Of a stretch of 64,000 nt of DNA, positions 1 through 7,520 are shown one piece after another (position 1 is the first letter of the stretch; every line of letters starts with the position of its first letter). The notes below the pieces were generated by a model. The model saw only the letters and a program-made list of their open reading frames with translations, was not told the origin of the DNA and made no database searches. The position numbers were made by a program, and so were the translations under genes. The DNA is from Thermomicrobium roseum DSM 5159 (GTDB taxonomy: Bacteria > Chloroflexota > Chloroflexia > Thermomicrobiales > Thermomicrobiaceae): contig NC_011959.1 in the NCBI RefSeq assembly GCF_000021685.1, positions 620,001 to 684,000 of the forward strand. The letters are read 5' to 3'.

Positions 1-384
1 GTCGAAGCGGAGGAGCGGGGCGAAGGTGCTGGCATGCTCTTTCCGGTCGAGCCACCACAGCCAACCGGAACGCGGCCTGAGCTGTTCTTCGATGAGGTCC
101 AACACCGCACTCTCTACCTGCACAGCAACAAAGCGAGCCCGGAGGTTTCGCCAACTCACTCGTTCGGCCGGAAGCGGTTGGGGAAGCAAAAGATTGAAAC
201 CGTGCAGGGCTGCCGTGACTGTCTTGAGTGCTTGGTCGATCACGGCGCAGGCGGCAGCCTCGGCGAGAACCGGACGTCGCGTGCGGAGCGCTTCGGTCAA
301 GATGGCAAGTTGCTCGCGGGCACCCGCCAATCGACTCGCGATCTGCTGCTCGTTGGGTAAGGTCGATCGGTCCGGATCGTTCAC
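1..384 (-). CDS. Hypothetical protein, 3' part cut by window edge
   Basis: An open frame on the minus strand runs from a GTG at 384 to the window edge: 128 codons with no stop, so the C-terminus is missing. An AAGGA element lies about 8 bases before the GTG. The protein begins VNDPDRSTLPNEQQ and continues with an Ala/Leu/Glu-rich, probably helical stretch, then a Trp-rich segment (SGWLWWLDRKEH) near the truncated end. No signal peptide, membrane segment or familiar motif is visible, and I do not recognise the family. The balanced composition and the ribosome binding site favour a real gene. The frames on the opposite strand here are Arg/Ser-rich shadows. Confidence 0.55.
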   Translation of the reverse strand, partial: MNDPDRSTLPNEQQIASRLAGAREQLAILTEALRTRRPVLAEAAACAVIDQALKTVTAALHGFNLLLPQPLPAERVSWRNLRARFVAVQVESAVLDLIEEQLRPRSGWLWWLDRKEHASTFAPLLRFD

Positions 385-408
385 AACGCTGTCCTTCGTT
401 CCCGGCGA

Positions 409-437
409 AGTATGACTCGTACTCGAGCAGGCTGCAA
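409..437 (-). promoter_or_regulatory. Possible sigma-70 promoter for the partial gene
   Basis: Read on the minus strand, TTGCAG (432-437) and CATACT (409-414) are 17 bases apart, about 25 bases upstream of the GTG at 384. Both boxes differ from consensus, so this is a weak prediction. Confidence 0.35.
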
Positions 438-861
438 GCCCGATGGTAGCACGTCAGGGAATAAGGGGGACGACGCGATACCTTTGATTTCCTCGAGTTG
501 CGTCGTGTCTGGCTGTACCAGGGCATGATGCCGCTCGTCCCGACTGAGCGCTGCTCCAGAAATGGGTTGTATCGGTCGACCGGGATGCGCTCCTCAGCAC
601 CGGGAAATCGGGTCACCCGACCGTGCCGATGACAGCGAGCAAAAAGCCGTGTCGGGAAGCGGAGCCGGGAAGTGATCGGTCAGTGATCATCGTTGCCGGA
701 ATCGCACGATGGAGTCGTGCACCGTCGGCGCTGTGGAAGAACGAGCAGGAGACTTCTTGACGAGCAGCACAGAAGCGACTACGATGGAATCGCTGCGGAT
801 CAGGTCGACAACGGGGACGATCCTGTCCCGGTATCGATTGCCGGGGTGATGGGGGGTTGGC
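438..861. other. Intergenic stretch, nothing recognised
   Basis: There is no convincing gene between the promoter of the partial gene and the response regulator at 862. Both strands give only short Arg/Ser-rich frames without a ribosome binding site. The promoter of the regulator should lie here, but I could not pick out clear boxes. Confidence 0.4.
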
Positions 862-1566
862 ATGCGGAGGCGACTCGTCCTTCTCGTCGACGGTGATCCG
901 GTCATCCAGCGTTTGCTCCGGGCTACCTTGACGACGCGCGGCTACAGCCTCGTCGTCGCGGCGACGGCAGAGGCGGCATTGGGCGCGCTCGATCGGCATG
1001 AGCCGGATCTCGTGCTCCTGGATATCGTGCTTCCGGATCGCTGCGGGTTCGAATTACTGCAGGATATCCGCCTGCGGTCAGCCGTGCCGGTGATCATCGT
1101 CAGCGCTCGCGCCGCTCCGGACGATCGCATCCGAGGGTTCGAGTTGGGTGCCGATGACTTCGTTGCCAAGCCGTTTTATCTCGATGAACTCGTCGCGCGC
1201 ATCGAGGCAGTCCTGCGCCGTACCTCTCCAACTGTGGATCGGTCACCACTCTTGCAATACGATCGCGTGACGATCGACCTGGCGAATCGACGCGTCTTCG
1301 TCGATGGCCAGGAAGTCCGACTCAGCCGAACCGAGTGGTCGCTCCTGGAACAGTTGGCCCGTCAACCCGGTCGGGTGGTGCGCCACAGTGAACTCCTCAG
1401 TCATGTCTGGGGGCCGGAGTTCATTCGCGAGACCTATTACCTGCGCACGTGGGTGAGCCGGTTGCGGGCTAAACTGCGCGACGACGAGGAGCCGCATCGC
1501 ATCATCCAGACCCGGCCGGGACTCGGCTATCGGCTGGCCGACCCAGCTGTTCCCGTCACGGCGTGA
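862..1566 (+). CDS. OmpR/PhoB-family response regulator (orphan)
   Basis: This 234-residue two-domain regulator has a receiver domain (about 1-120) and a winged-helix DNA-binding domain (about 130-230). The receiver keeps the acidic pocket (D10, D12), the phospho-acceptor D54 in LVLLDIVLP, S81, and K103 in FVAKPF. The C-terminal half has the OmpR/PhoB pattern, with LSRTEWSLLEQLARQPGRVV, a recognition helix around YYLRTWVSRLRAKL and the wing sequence RPGLGYRL. It should bind DNA once phosphorylated by a histidine kinase, but no kinase gene lies on either side. A run of six Gs just before the ATG may serve as the ribosome binding site. The target genes are unknown. Confidence 0.9.
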   Translation: MRRRLVLLVDGDPVIQRLLRATLTTRGYSLVVAATAEAALGALDRHEPDLVLLDIVLPDRCGFELLQDIRLRSAVPVIIVSARAAPDDRIRGFELGADDFVAKPFYLDELVARIEAVLRRTSPTVDRSPLLQYDRVTIDLANRRVFVDGQEVRLSRTEWSLLEQLARQPGRVVRHSELLSHVWGPEFIRETYYLRTWVSRLRAKLRDDEEPHRIIQTRPGLGYRLADPAVPVTA

Positions 1567-2341
1567 CAACCGCGCACTGGAGCGGGAAAAGCGTTTCTGC
1601 CCGATCGGACGACTGAGTCTCGCGCTGGCCGCCTTCTCGATACGCAGCAGCGGGAACGACCCGTGCATCGAGTGCCACCCGTTCGAGCTGTGACCCACGT
1701 TTTCCTCCATTCGTGCCTGTCTTGCAGCAAGGTGGTCGGTTTCGAGCGGTCGGTCGGCATCCGATGATCCCTTCTGGTTCGCTTACAGGGGCTAGCGTTC
1801 TGGTGCGTTGGTGTAGCCTGGATGGGTGACCGATGTCTGGCTAACCGCGCACTGCTGTCCCGGGGCGGCCCGGGTGACTCATACCTCGTGAATCTTCCGC
1901 GGTCGTTCGAACGTTCGTGAGTGGTCGTCAAATTCGGTCTTGCGGCCCTGGGCACCGATGTGAGAACTCGGTCCGCCGAACGGGAACCGGTTCGGCGCAT
2001 CGGGGATTTCGGGCGCTGAACAGAAACAGTGTGATGACGACCGGTCGGACCATCGGTCTCCGGCGACGCGATCAGGAGCAGGACGGCGCGCGGGTACTCG
2101 CCGCGCCATTCGGTGGCTGCCAGCCCAGTGGGGACGTGAGGCAATTGGCCGCGTGCCGAGGCAACTCGCGCGTGTCGTACCGCGCAAACCAGATTCTCGG
2201 GAGCGATATCCCATGTCGCGCGTATCGTTGTCGAACGTTCACGCCAGAGTGAGGAAAATCGGGTGAGTCGAACAGCCCTCTGGGATTTCTCGATGAGCGG
2301 AGGTAGCGACGTTCCGGGCCCTGAACAGAGGCGCGGACTTG
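1567..2341. other. 775-base stretch without a convincing gene
   Basis: The frames here are very rich in Arg, Ser and Pro and have neither ribosome binding sites nor recognisable motifs. The overlapping palindromes CGTTCGAACGTTCG lie at 1904-1917, and the 8-mer GAACGTTC recurs at 2233-2240. No tRNA fold or intrinsic terminator stands out. The stretch could hold the promoter or leader of a neighbour, a small RNA, or decayed DNA. Confidence 0.4.
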
Positions 2342-2602
2342 TCAGGCAGCGCAGTTGACCAGCCGTGAGGGCACCGATCGCTCCGTGAGTTCGCTGAGAG
2401 CAACAAGCAGCCGCTCTCGGAGATCGACCAGCGCAGTCTCCGGCTCGCTGCCACAACCGACGCGGAAGATCGTACCCGTTTCCGTTCCCAACAAGCCGAC
2501 GGCGACCCACTGCGTCGGAGCTGGCTGGAGGAAGTAATACCGCAGGATCAGTTCGCCGATGAGCTCGCACTGCCACTGTTCGGAGGCGGGTTGGGGTCGC
2601 AT
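2342..2602 (-). CDS. Small hypothetical protein, 86 aa
   Basis: This short protein has a normal composition, with a central stretch LRYYFLQPAPTQWVAVGLLG that reads like alternating beta strands and a C-terminal helix around ALVDLRERLLVALSELTERS. GGGAGGGAG lies about 8 bases upstream of the ATG, a good ribosome binding site, which the competing plus-strand frame lacks. There is no signal peptide or membrane segment. It points away from the phosphatase operon at 2806, with about 200 bases between the two starts. I do not recognise the family, so no function is proposed. Confidence 0.55.
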   Translation of the reverse strand: MRPQPASEQWQCELIGELILRYYFLQPAPTQWVAVGLLGTETGTIFRVGCGSEPETALVDLRERLLVALSELTERSVPSRLVNCAA

Positions 2603-2805
2603 CGTTGCACTCCCTCCCGCGGGTGAAGCTGCCCGCTACTTGGATGATAGATCGTTGATGGTGGCTCGTCGTTACAACAATGTGACAGAACGAGTCACGG
2701 TCGCTCGCGACTCATCGTGCAGGTCGCACAAGAGTGCAGCGGAGTTGCGAGGAGCGAAAGGGCCGCACATACTTGGTCCGGACGAGCGGAAGGGTGCGGT
2801 CGATC

Positions 2806-3711
2806 GTGAGTACCCGCACAAGGATTCGAGAGACCACACTGTTGGTCGGAGCTGCGACCGATCCCGGACCGGTGCGCGAACAGAACGAGGATGCGGTCCT
2901 GATCACCGATCCGGCTTCGCCAGAGGCTCAGGAGTGTGGCGTCCTTTTGGCCGTAGCCGATGGGATGGGCGGGTATCGCGGTGGTGAGGTCGCTGCGCAG
3001 CTCGCGGTGGAGACGCTGCGCTCGCAGTTCTACGCTGCACCTGTCCAGCCAACCGAGATCGCGAAACGGCTGGAACAAGCCTTCCGGGCTGCCAACGAGC
3101 GAATCTATCGAGAATGGGAACCGCAGGGCGAAACGCATCTCATGGGAACGACGTTAGTGGCAGCGGTGATCCGGGGCGACAGTCTGACCGTTGCCAATGT
3201 GGGAGACAGTCGGGCGTATCTCGTGCGCGCGCGTCGTGCCACCCAGATCACGCGTGACCACTCGCTGGTAGCCGAGCAGGTGGAGGCAGGTCTCTTGACG
3301 CCGGACGAGGCACGCGGGAGCTCGTATCGGAATGTGATCACGCGGGCACTCGGCTATCGACCTCGCGTCGATATCGACATTTTCGAAGTCCGGCTGATGA
3401 GCGATGATCGGATTGTCCTCACGACCGACGGTGTTCACGATGTGGTAAAGGACGACGAGATCGCATCTGTCGTGCTCGCTGAGTCGCCCGAACGTGCCGC
3501 TCGGACACTGGTGGAAAAGGCACTCGCCTCTGGCACGCAAGACAATGCAACAGCAGTCGTCGCCTGGCTCAAGCCAGCCGATCTACCGGTCGAACCGTCG
3601 CCGGCTGCAGAGGAATCCAGCAGCCGCTGGATGATCGTCCTGTTGATCATCGGTCTCCTCGTCTTCATCGCTCTGATCGGTGTCATTCTCGTCTTGGGCC
3701 CTGGTGGATGA
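2806..3711 (+). CDS. PP2C-family Ser/Thr protein phosphatase with C-terminal membrane anchor
   Basis: This is a metal-dependent (Mn/Mg) phosphatase that would remove phosphate from Ser/Thr residues and so oppose Hanks-type kinases. The motifs are in order: TDPGPVREQNEDA with metal ligand D29, VADGMGG with D52-G53, NVGDSRAYL, TTDGVHD and finally DNATAVVAWL. A Pro/Ser linker then leads to one membrane helix (about WMIVLLIIGLLVFIALIGV) near the C-terminus, so the catalytic domain should be cytoplasmic and tethered. I chose the GTG at 2806 because GGAAGGG lies 11 bases upstream and the catalytic fold starts soon after. A longer start, GTG at 2734, is possible. Its stop overlaps the next start (ATGA). 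No kinase gene is nearby. Confidence 0.88.
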   Translation: MSTRTRIRETTLLVGAATDPGPVREQNEDAVLITDPASPEAQECGVLLAVADGMGGYRGGEVAAQLAVETLRSQFYAAPVQPTEIAKRLEQAFRAANERIYREWEPQGETHLMGTTLVAAVIRGDSLTVANVGDSRAYLVRARRATQITRDHSLVAEQVEAGLLTPDEARGSSYRNVITRALGYRPRVDIDIFEVRLMSDDRIVLTTDGVHDVVKDDEIASVVLAESPERAARTLVEKALASGTQDNATAVVAWLKPADLPVEPSPAAEESSSRWMIVLLIIGLLVFIALIGVILVLGPGG

Positions 3712-4580
3712 TCCCGGTCGTCGATGCGCATGTCCATATCTTCCCGCCGGACATCGTCCGAAGCCGGGCCGCATACTGCGAGCGAGACCGTTGGTTCGGA
3801 CTCCTCTACGGTAACCCGCGGGCTCGTCTCGTCACGGCGGAGGAACTCGCCAACTCGATGGAGGAGGCGGGAATAAACATTTCGATTGCGGCTGGCTTTC
3901 CCTGGGCCGATTCAGGACTCTGCGCCTATCACAACGACTATCTAGCCGAAGCTTCCCGTGCGAGCGGGGGGAGAATCGCCTGGTTGGCGACGGTCGTCCC
4001 GCACCATCGCTCGGCTCCTGCGGAGGCGGTCCGCAGTTTTGCGGCCGGGGCGTGCGGAATCGGGGAGCTGAACGCGGATGCCCAAGGCTTCGACTGGTCA
4101 GAACCCGACCAGCTGACCGAAATGGTCGAAGTATGCCGTGCGGCAGGGCGACCGATCATGGCTCACGTCAGTGAGCCCCTGGGCCATGACTATCCTGGAA
4201 AGGGGACCGCCTGGCCGCAACGTTTTGTGCGCTTCCTCGAACGCTTTCCCGAGATAGTCGTCGTGGCGGCCCATTGGGGTGGAGGCTTGCCGTTCTACGA
4301 ACTCATGCCAGAGGTTGCCGCGGTGACGCGCAATCTGGTCTATGACTCGGCTGCCAGCACGTATCTCTATCGGTTTTCCGTGTTCCGTGTTGTCGTTGAC
4401 CTCGTGGGTGTCGAACGGGTGCTATTTGCGAGCGACTTTCCGGTCTTGAAGCAAGGCCGTTTTCTCGAACGAGTGCGAAGGGAAAGCGGTTTGACGGAAC
4501 AGGAACTCGTTCTCGTTCTCAGCGAGAACGCTCGACGCGTTTATCGTCTGACTCTCCCTTCCGAGAGGGATGCCCGGTGA
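3708..4580 (+). CDS. Amidohydrolase-2-type metal-dependent hydrolase
   Basis: This 290-residue TIM-barrel hydrolase belongs to the amidohydrolase family 2 group, which also contains decarboxylases. The strand-1 metal motif is DAHVH (H8, H10). Further candidate ligands are the His in MAHVSEP and AAHWGGG and the Asp in FASDFPVL near the end of the barrel. The start overlaps the phosphatase stop by four bases (ATGA), and the GTG of ruvA overlaps its own stop, so the three genes should be translationally coupled. The substrate cannot be deduced from sequence. Nothing in the context suggests a link to dephosphorylation or recombination beyond co-expression. Confidence 0.82.
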   Translation: MIPVVDAHVHIFPPDIVRSRAAYCERDRWFGLLYGNPRARLVTAEELANSMEEAGINISIAAGFPWADSGLCAYHNDYLAEASRASGGRIAWLATVVPHHRSAPAEAVRSFAAGACGIGELNADAQGFDWSEPDQLTEMVEVCRAAGRPIMAHVSEPLGHDYPGKGTAWPQRFVRFLERFPEIVVVAAHWGGGLPFYELMPEVAAVTRNLVYDSAASTYLYRFSVFRVVVDLVGVERVLFASDFPVLKQGRFLERVRRESGLTEQELVLVLSENARRVYRLTLPSERDAR

Positions 4581-5152
4581 TTCGGGGAGTGCGTGGTACG
4601 CTGGTCGCGAAACGTTCTGGCGAAGTTCTCGTCGACGTTCAGGGTGTGACCTTTCGCGTCCAAACGTCAGCGACCACGTTGCAAGAACTCGGCGAGCCCG
4701 GAGACCTGGTGTCGTTGGTCACGCACCTGATCGTGCGCGAGGATGAGCTTGCGCTCTACGGATTCGCGACCGAAGCGGAGCTGGAGCTGTTTCTTTCGCT
4801 CTTGGCTGTGAGCGGCGTCGGACCACGTGGGGCATTGAACTTACTTTCCTTGGCAGCACCGGATCGGTTGACCGAGTGGATTCGTGGAGAGCGGATCGAG
4901 GAACTCGCTCGCGCACCAGGTATCGGGAAGAAGACCGCCAGCCGCATCGTGCTCGAGTTGCGGGGTCGCTTACCTGCACTCACCGAGGTGCAGGCGGGGG
5001 AGCCGATCGACCAGGAACTGGTCGCCGCGCTCCAAGCGCTCGGCTATACGGCGCAGGAGGCACGGCAAGCCGCAACGCATCCCGAGGTGCGGCGTGCCCC
5101 GTCCCTCGAGGAGCGTATCGTCGCTGCGCTCCGTCAGTTGGCACCACCCTGA
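4577..5152 (+). CDS. ruvA: Holliday junction DNA helicase subunit RuvA
   Basis: RuvA tetramers bind four-way DNA junctions and recruit the RuvB motor for branch migration during recombinational repair. The 191-residue length is normal. The N-terminal OB-fold starts MIRGVRGTL, the helix-hairpin-helix pair is visible as LLAVSGVGPRGALNLL and LARAPGIGKKTASRIVLEL, and the C-terminal RuvB-binding domain includes ALQALGYTAQEA. The GTG start overlaps the upstream stop (GTGA). Neither ruvB nor ruvC is next to it, so the usual ruvCAB cluster is broken up. Its stop is one base from the convergent hisD stop. Confidence 0.95.
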   Translation: MIRGVRGTLVAKRSGEVLVDVQGVTFRVQTSATTLQELGEPGDLVSLVTHLIVREDELALYGFATEAELELFLSLLAVSGVGPRGALNLLSLAAPDRLTEWIRGERIEELARAPGIGKKTASRIVLELRGRLPALTEVQAGEPIDQELVAALQALGYTAQEARQAATHPEVRRAPSLEERIVAALRQLAPP

Positions 5153-5153
5153 A

Positions 5154-6500
5154 TCAATCAGGCCGCGTGCGCTCCAGGCGATGCTCGATGGCAGCTGCAT
5201 GTGCAGTGAGCCCCTCGCTCATGGCCAGTTGAAGAGCGGGGCTTCCGAGCTGTTCCAGCGCCTTCGGTGCGACCGCGACGAGACTCGTCACCTTCAGAAA
5301 CGTCTGTACGGTCACAGGTGAAGCGAAGCGTGCGGTCCGGCCGGTCGGCATGACGTGACTGGGGCCGGCGGTGTAATCGCCGATGACCTCGGGTGAAGTC
5401 TCGCCGAGAAAGACACCACCAGCATGACGGACCCGGTCGAGATAGCGCCAGGGATCGCGGACAAGCAGACAGAGGTGTTCCGGCGCGAAGAGATTGGCCA
5501 GGTCGAAGGCGCGCTCGAGATCAGGAACGATGATGATGGCTCCATTCGCTTCCAAGGCAGCACGAGCGATCTCGCTCCGGTCCAGCTGCTGGAGCTGCCG
5601 TTCCAGTTCCTGCGCCACTTTGTGGGCAAGCGTGCGCGCTGGAGTGATCAAGATCGCGCAGGCCAGGGGATCGTGTTCAGCCTGGGCAAGCAAGTCAGCC
5701 GCACAGAGCACCGGATCAGCCTGCTCGTCAGCGATCAGCAATGTTTCTGTTGGCCCTGGTAGCTGATCGATCCCGACGTCGCCGTACACGAGTCTTTTGG
5801 CGAGGACGACGAAGAGATTGCCCGGGCCGGCGACGATATCGACAGCTGGAACCGTCTGTGTGCCATAGGCCAGTGCAGCGATCGCCTGGGCACCGCCGAT
5901 CTTGAAGACGCGTTCGATCCCGAGAAGTTCCGCTGCGGCCAGTACAGCAGGCGAGATCGTCCCGTCGCGGCCTGGTGGCGTGCAGACGACAATGTCACGA
6001 ACACCAGCTAGTTGGGCCGGGATTGCGGTCATGAGGAGCGAGGAGGGGAGCGGAGCTCGGCCGCCTGGCACGTAAATGCCGACGCGATCGACCGGTCGCA
6101 CGAGCTGTCCGAAGGCGCCCGTTTCGTCGAACTCGATCCAGGAGCGCGGGATCGCTCGCCGATGAAACGCCACGATGCGGTCGCGGGCGAAGCGGAGCGC
6201 TGCCTCGAGCTCAGGCGTGATCGCTCGACGTGCTCGCAGGAACTCTTCCGGAGTGGCGAGAAACGTATCGAGATGAGCACCATCGAAGGCGAGCGTATAA
6301 CGGCGGACAGCATCGTCTCCCTGGGAACGAACATCGTCGATGATTCGCTCGACGACCTGAAGCGGCGTCAGATCGCCACCGAAGACGGCGCGGATGCGTT
6401 CCTGCACGGCGGCAGGGAGGTGGGTTGGCATTTGACGGGAGCGGGACAGGAAGCGTTCGGCTTCAGCGATGCTCTCGATCACGCGAATGGTGCGCGTCAT
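5154..6500 (-). CDS. hisD: Histidinol dehydrogenase
   Basis: HisD catalyses the last two steps of histidine synthesis, oxidising L-histidinol to L-histidine with two NAD+ at a zinc site. The protein is 448 residues, the usual size. Family blocks are visible: YVPGGRAPLPSSLLMTAIPA, KIGGAQAIAALAYGTQTVP, the GPGN turn, GPTETLLIAD, LAQAEHD and GPSHVMPTG. The ATG at 6500 was chosen because GGAGGAGAAAGC precedes it directly and it overlaps the hisG stop in an ATGA. A longer in-frame extension upstream lies inside hisG and is not credible. It is the last gene of the pheST-hisZGD operon. Confidence 0.97.
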   Translation of the reverse strand: MTRTIRVIESIAEAERFLSRSRQMPTHLPAAVQERIRAVFGGDLTPLQVVERIIDDVRSQGDDAVRRYTLAFDGAHLDTFLATPEEFLRARRAITPELEAALRFARDRIVAFHRRAIPRSWIEFDETGAFGQLVRPVDRVGIYVPGGRAPLPSSLLMTAIPAQLAGVRDIVVCTPPGRDGTISPAVLAAAELLGIERVFKIGGAQAIAALAYGTQTVPAVDIVAGPGNLFVVLAKRLVYGDVGIDQLPGPTETLLIADEQADPVLCAADLLAQAEHDPLACAILITPARTLAHKVAQELERQLQQLDRSEIARAALEANGAIIIVPDLERAFDLANLFAPEHLCLLVRDPWRYLDRVRHAGGVFLGETSPEVIGDYTAGPSHVMPTGRTARFASPVTVQTFLKVTSLVAVAPKALEQLGSPALQLAMSEGLTAHAAAIEHRLERTRPD

Positions 6501-7516
6501 GCTTTCTCCTCCAAGGCCTGGCAGAGGCGGGCGAAGGCATGGGAGCGGGAATCGAAAACGTACTCGGGAGAAGTCACGGTGATCCCCGAGCTTCCGGCCA
6601 AGCGCAGATGGTCGACAGCCTCCAGCAAGAGGTGCTGTGGAACGATGATCGTCACTTCGTACCAACCCGGACCGTCCTCACCCAACTTCGGGTAGACGCG
6701 CGCAACGGTCGGTCCGCGCTCGCCGGTCGTTGCCGCGTGTGCCGTGACGTGACGGACGACCTCGTCCTCGCTCGATCCGCGAATGTTCGCTGTGATGAGG
6801 CGATAGCGTCGCGAGCGGAGACGCGCCTCGATCAGCTCGATGATGGAGCGAGCCTGCTGCAGTTTTTGCGGTGCTGCCCGCAGCGCTCGCCGACTCGCGA
6901 TGAGGCAGGCCTGGGCGCGGAGAATGACTCCACCCTCCAGTACCCTGAGCCGATTTTCGCGCAAGGTGACGCCTGTTTCGGTGAGATCGGCGATCAAATC
7001 AGCGTAGCCGAGCGCGGGAGCGATTTCGAGCGCGCCGTGTCCCTCGACGAGCGTGAAGTAATTGACGCCGTTGCGCAACAGGAATTCGCGTGTCAGATTG
7101 GGAAACTTCGTGGCGATACGCATGGTGCGCCCACGTCGCTTCCACTCGACAGCGAGGTCGGCCAGGTCAGCCAGTGTCGTAACGTCCAGCCAGCTTTCGG
7201 GGACGGCGAGGACGAGCTGACAGCGCCGGAAGCCGAGATCGTCGAAGACAACGAGGACATCGGGATCGTCGCCGGCGAGTTCGGCGACAAGATCGTAACC
7301 GGTGATACCGAAGTCAGCGCCCCCGCTGGCGACCTGCTGGACGATATCGGCCGTACGCTGAAAAAGAATCTCGACGTCCTCGAAGCCAGCCAGTCGCCCG
7401 ACGTACTGACGTGGGTTGGGCCGCCACACGCTGAGGCCAGCACTCTCGAGGAAACGCAAGGTTGCTTGCTCGTATTCTCCTTTGGAAGCGATGGCGATTC
7501 GGAGCGGTTCGGCCAT
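6497..7516 (-). CDS. hisG: ATP phosphoribosyltransferase, long form with regulatory domain
   Basis: HisG condenses ATP and PRPP, the first and feedback-controlled step of histidine synthesis. At 339 residues this is a long-form enzyme. The two periplasmic-binding-like catalytic lobes carry GADFGITGYDLVAE, ATKFPNLTREFL and ADLIADLTETGVTLRENRL, where the PRPP-binding region lies. The C-terminal ACT-like HisG_C domain, where histidine inhibits, runs from about YPKLGEDGPGWYEVTIIVP to the end. A GAGGAA element precedes the ATG, which sits only a few bases after the hisZ stop. Short-form HisG needs HisZ as partner and long-form normally does not, so having both here is unusual. Confidence 0.95.
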   Translation of the reverse strand: MAEPLRIAIASKGEYEQATLRFLESAGLSVWRPNPRQYVGRLAGFEDVEILFQRTADIVQQVASGGADFGITGYDLVAELAGDDPDVLVVFDDLGFRRCQLVLAVPESWLDVTTLADLADLAVEWKRRGRTMRIATKFPNLTREFLLRNGVNYFTLVEGHGALEIAPALGYADLIADLTETGVTLRENRLRVLEGGVILRAQACLIASRRALRAAPQKLQQARSIIELIEARLRSRRYRLITANIRGSSEDEVVRHVTAHAATTGERGPTVARVYPKLGEDGPGWYEVTIIVPQHLLLEAVDHLRLAGSSGITVTSPEYVFDSRSHAFARLCQALEEKA

Positions 7517-7520
7517 CAGG

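Noticed and set aside
1908..1917. LexA operator near 1.9 kb
   Set aside because: GAAC and GTTC are adjacent without the four-base spacer found in the lexA operator, so it does not fit the SOS box.
1527..2576. A 349-codon open frame on the minus strand across the gene-poor stretch
   Set aside because: It is extremely rich in Arg, Ser, Thr and Pro, has no ribosome binding site, overlaps the small gene at 2342-2602 in another frame, and shows no motif. Such frames are common by chance in GC-rich DNA.
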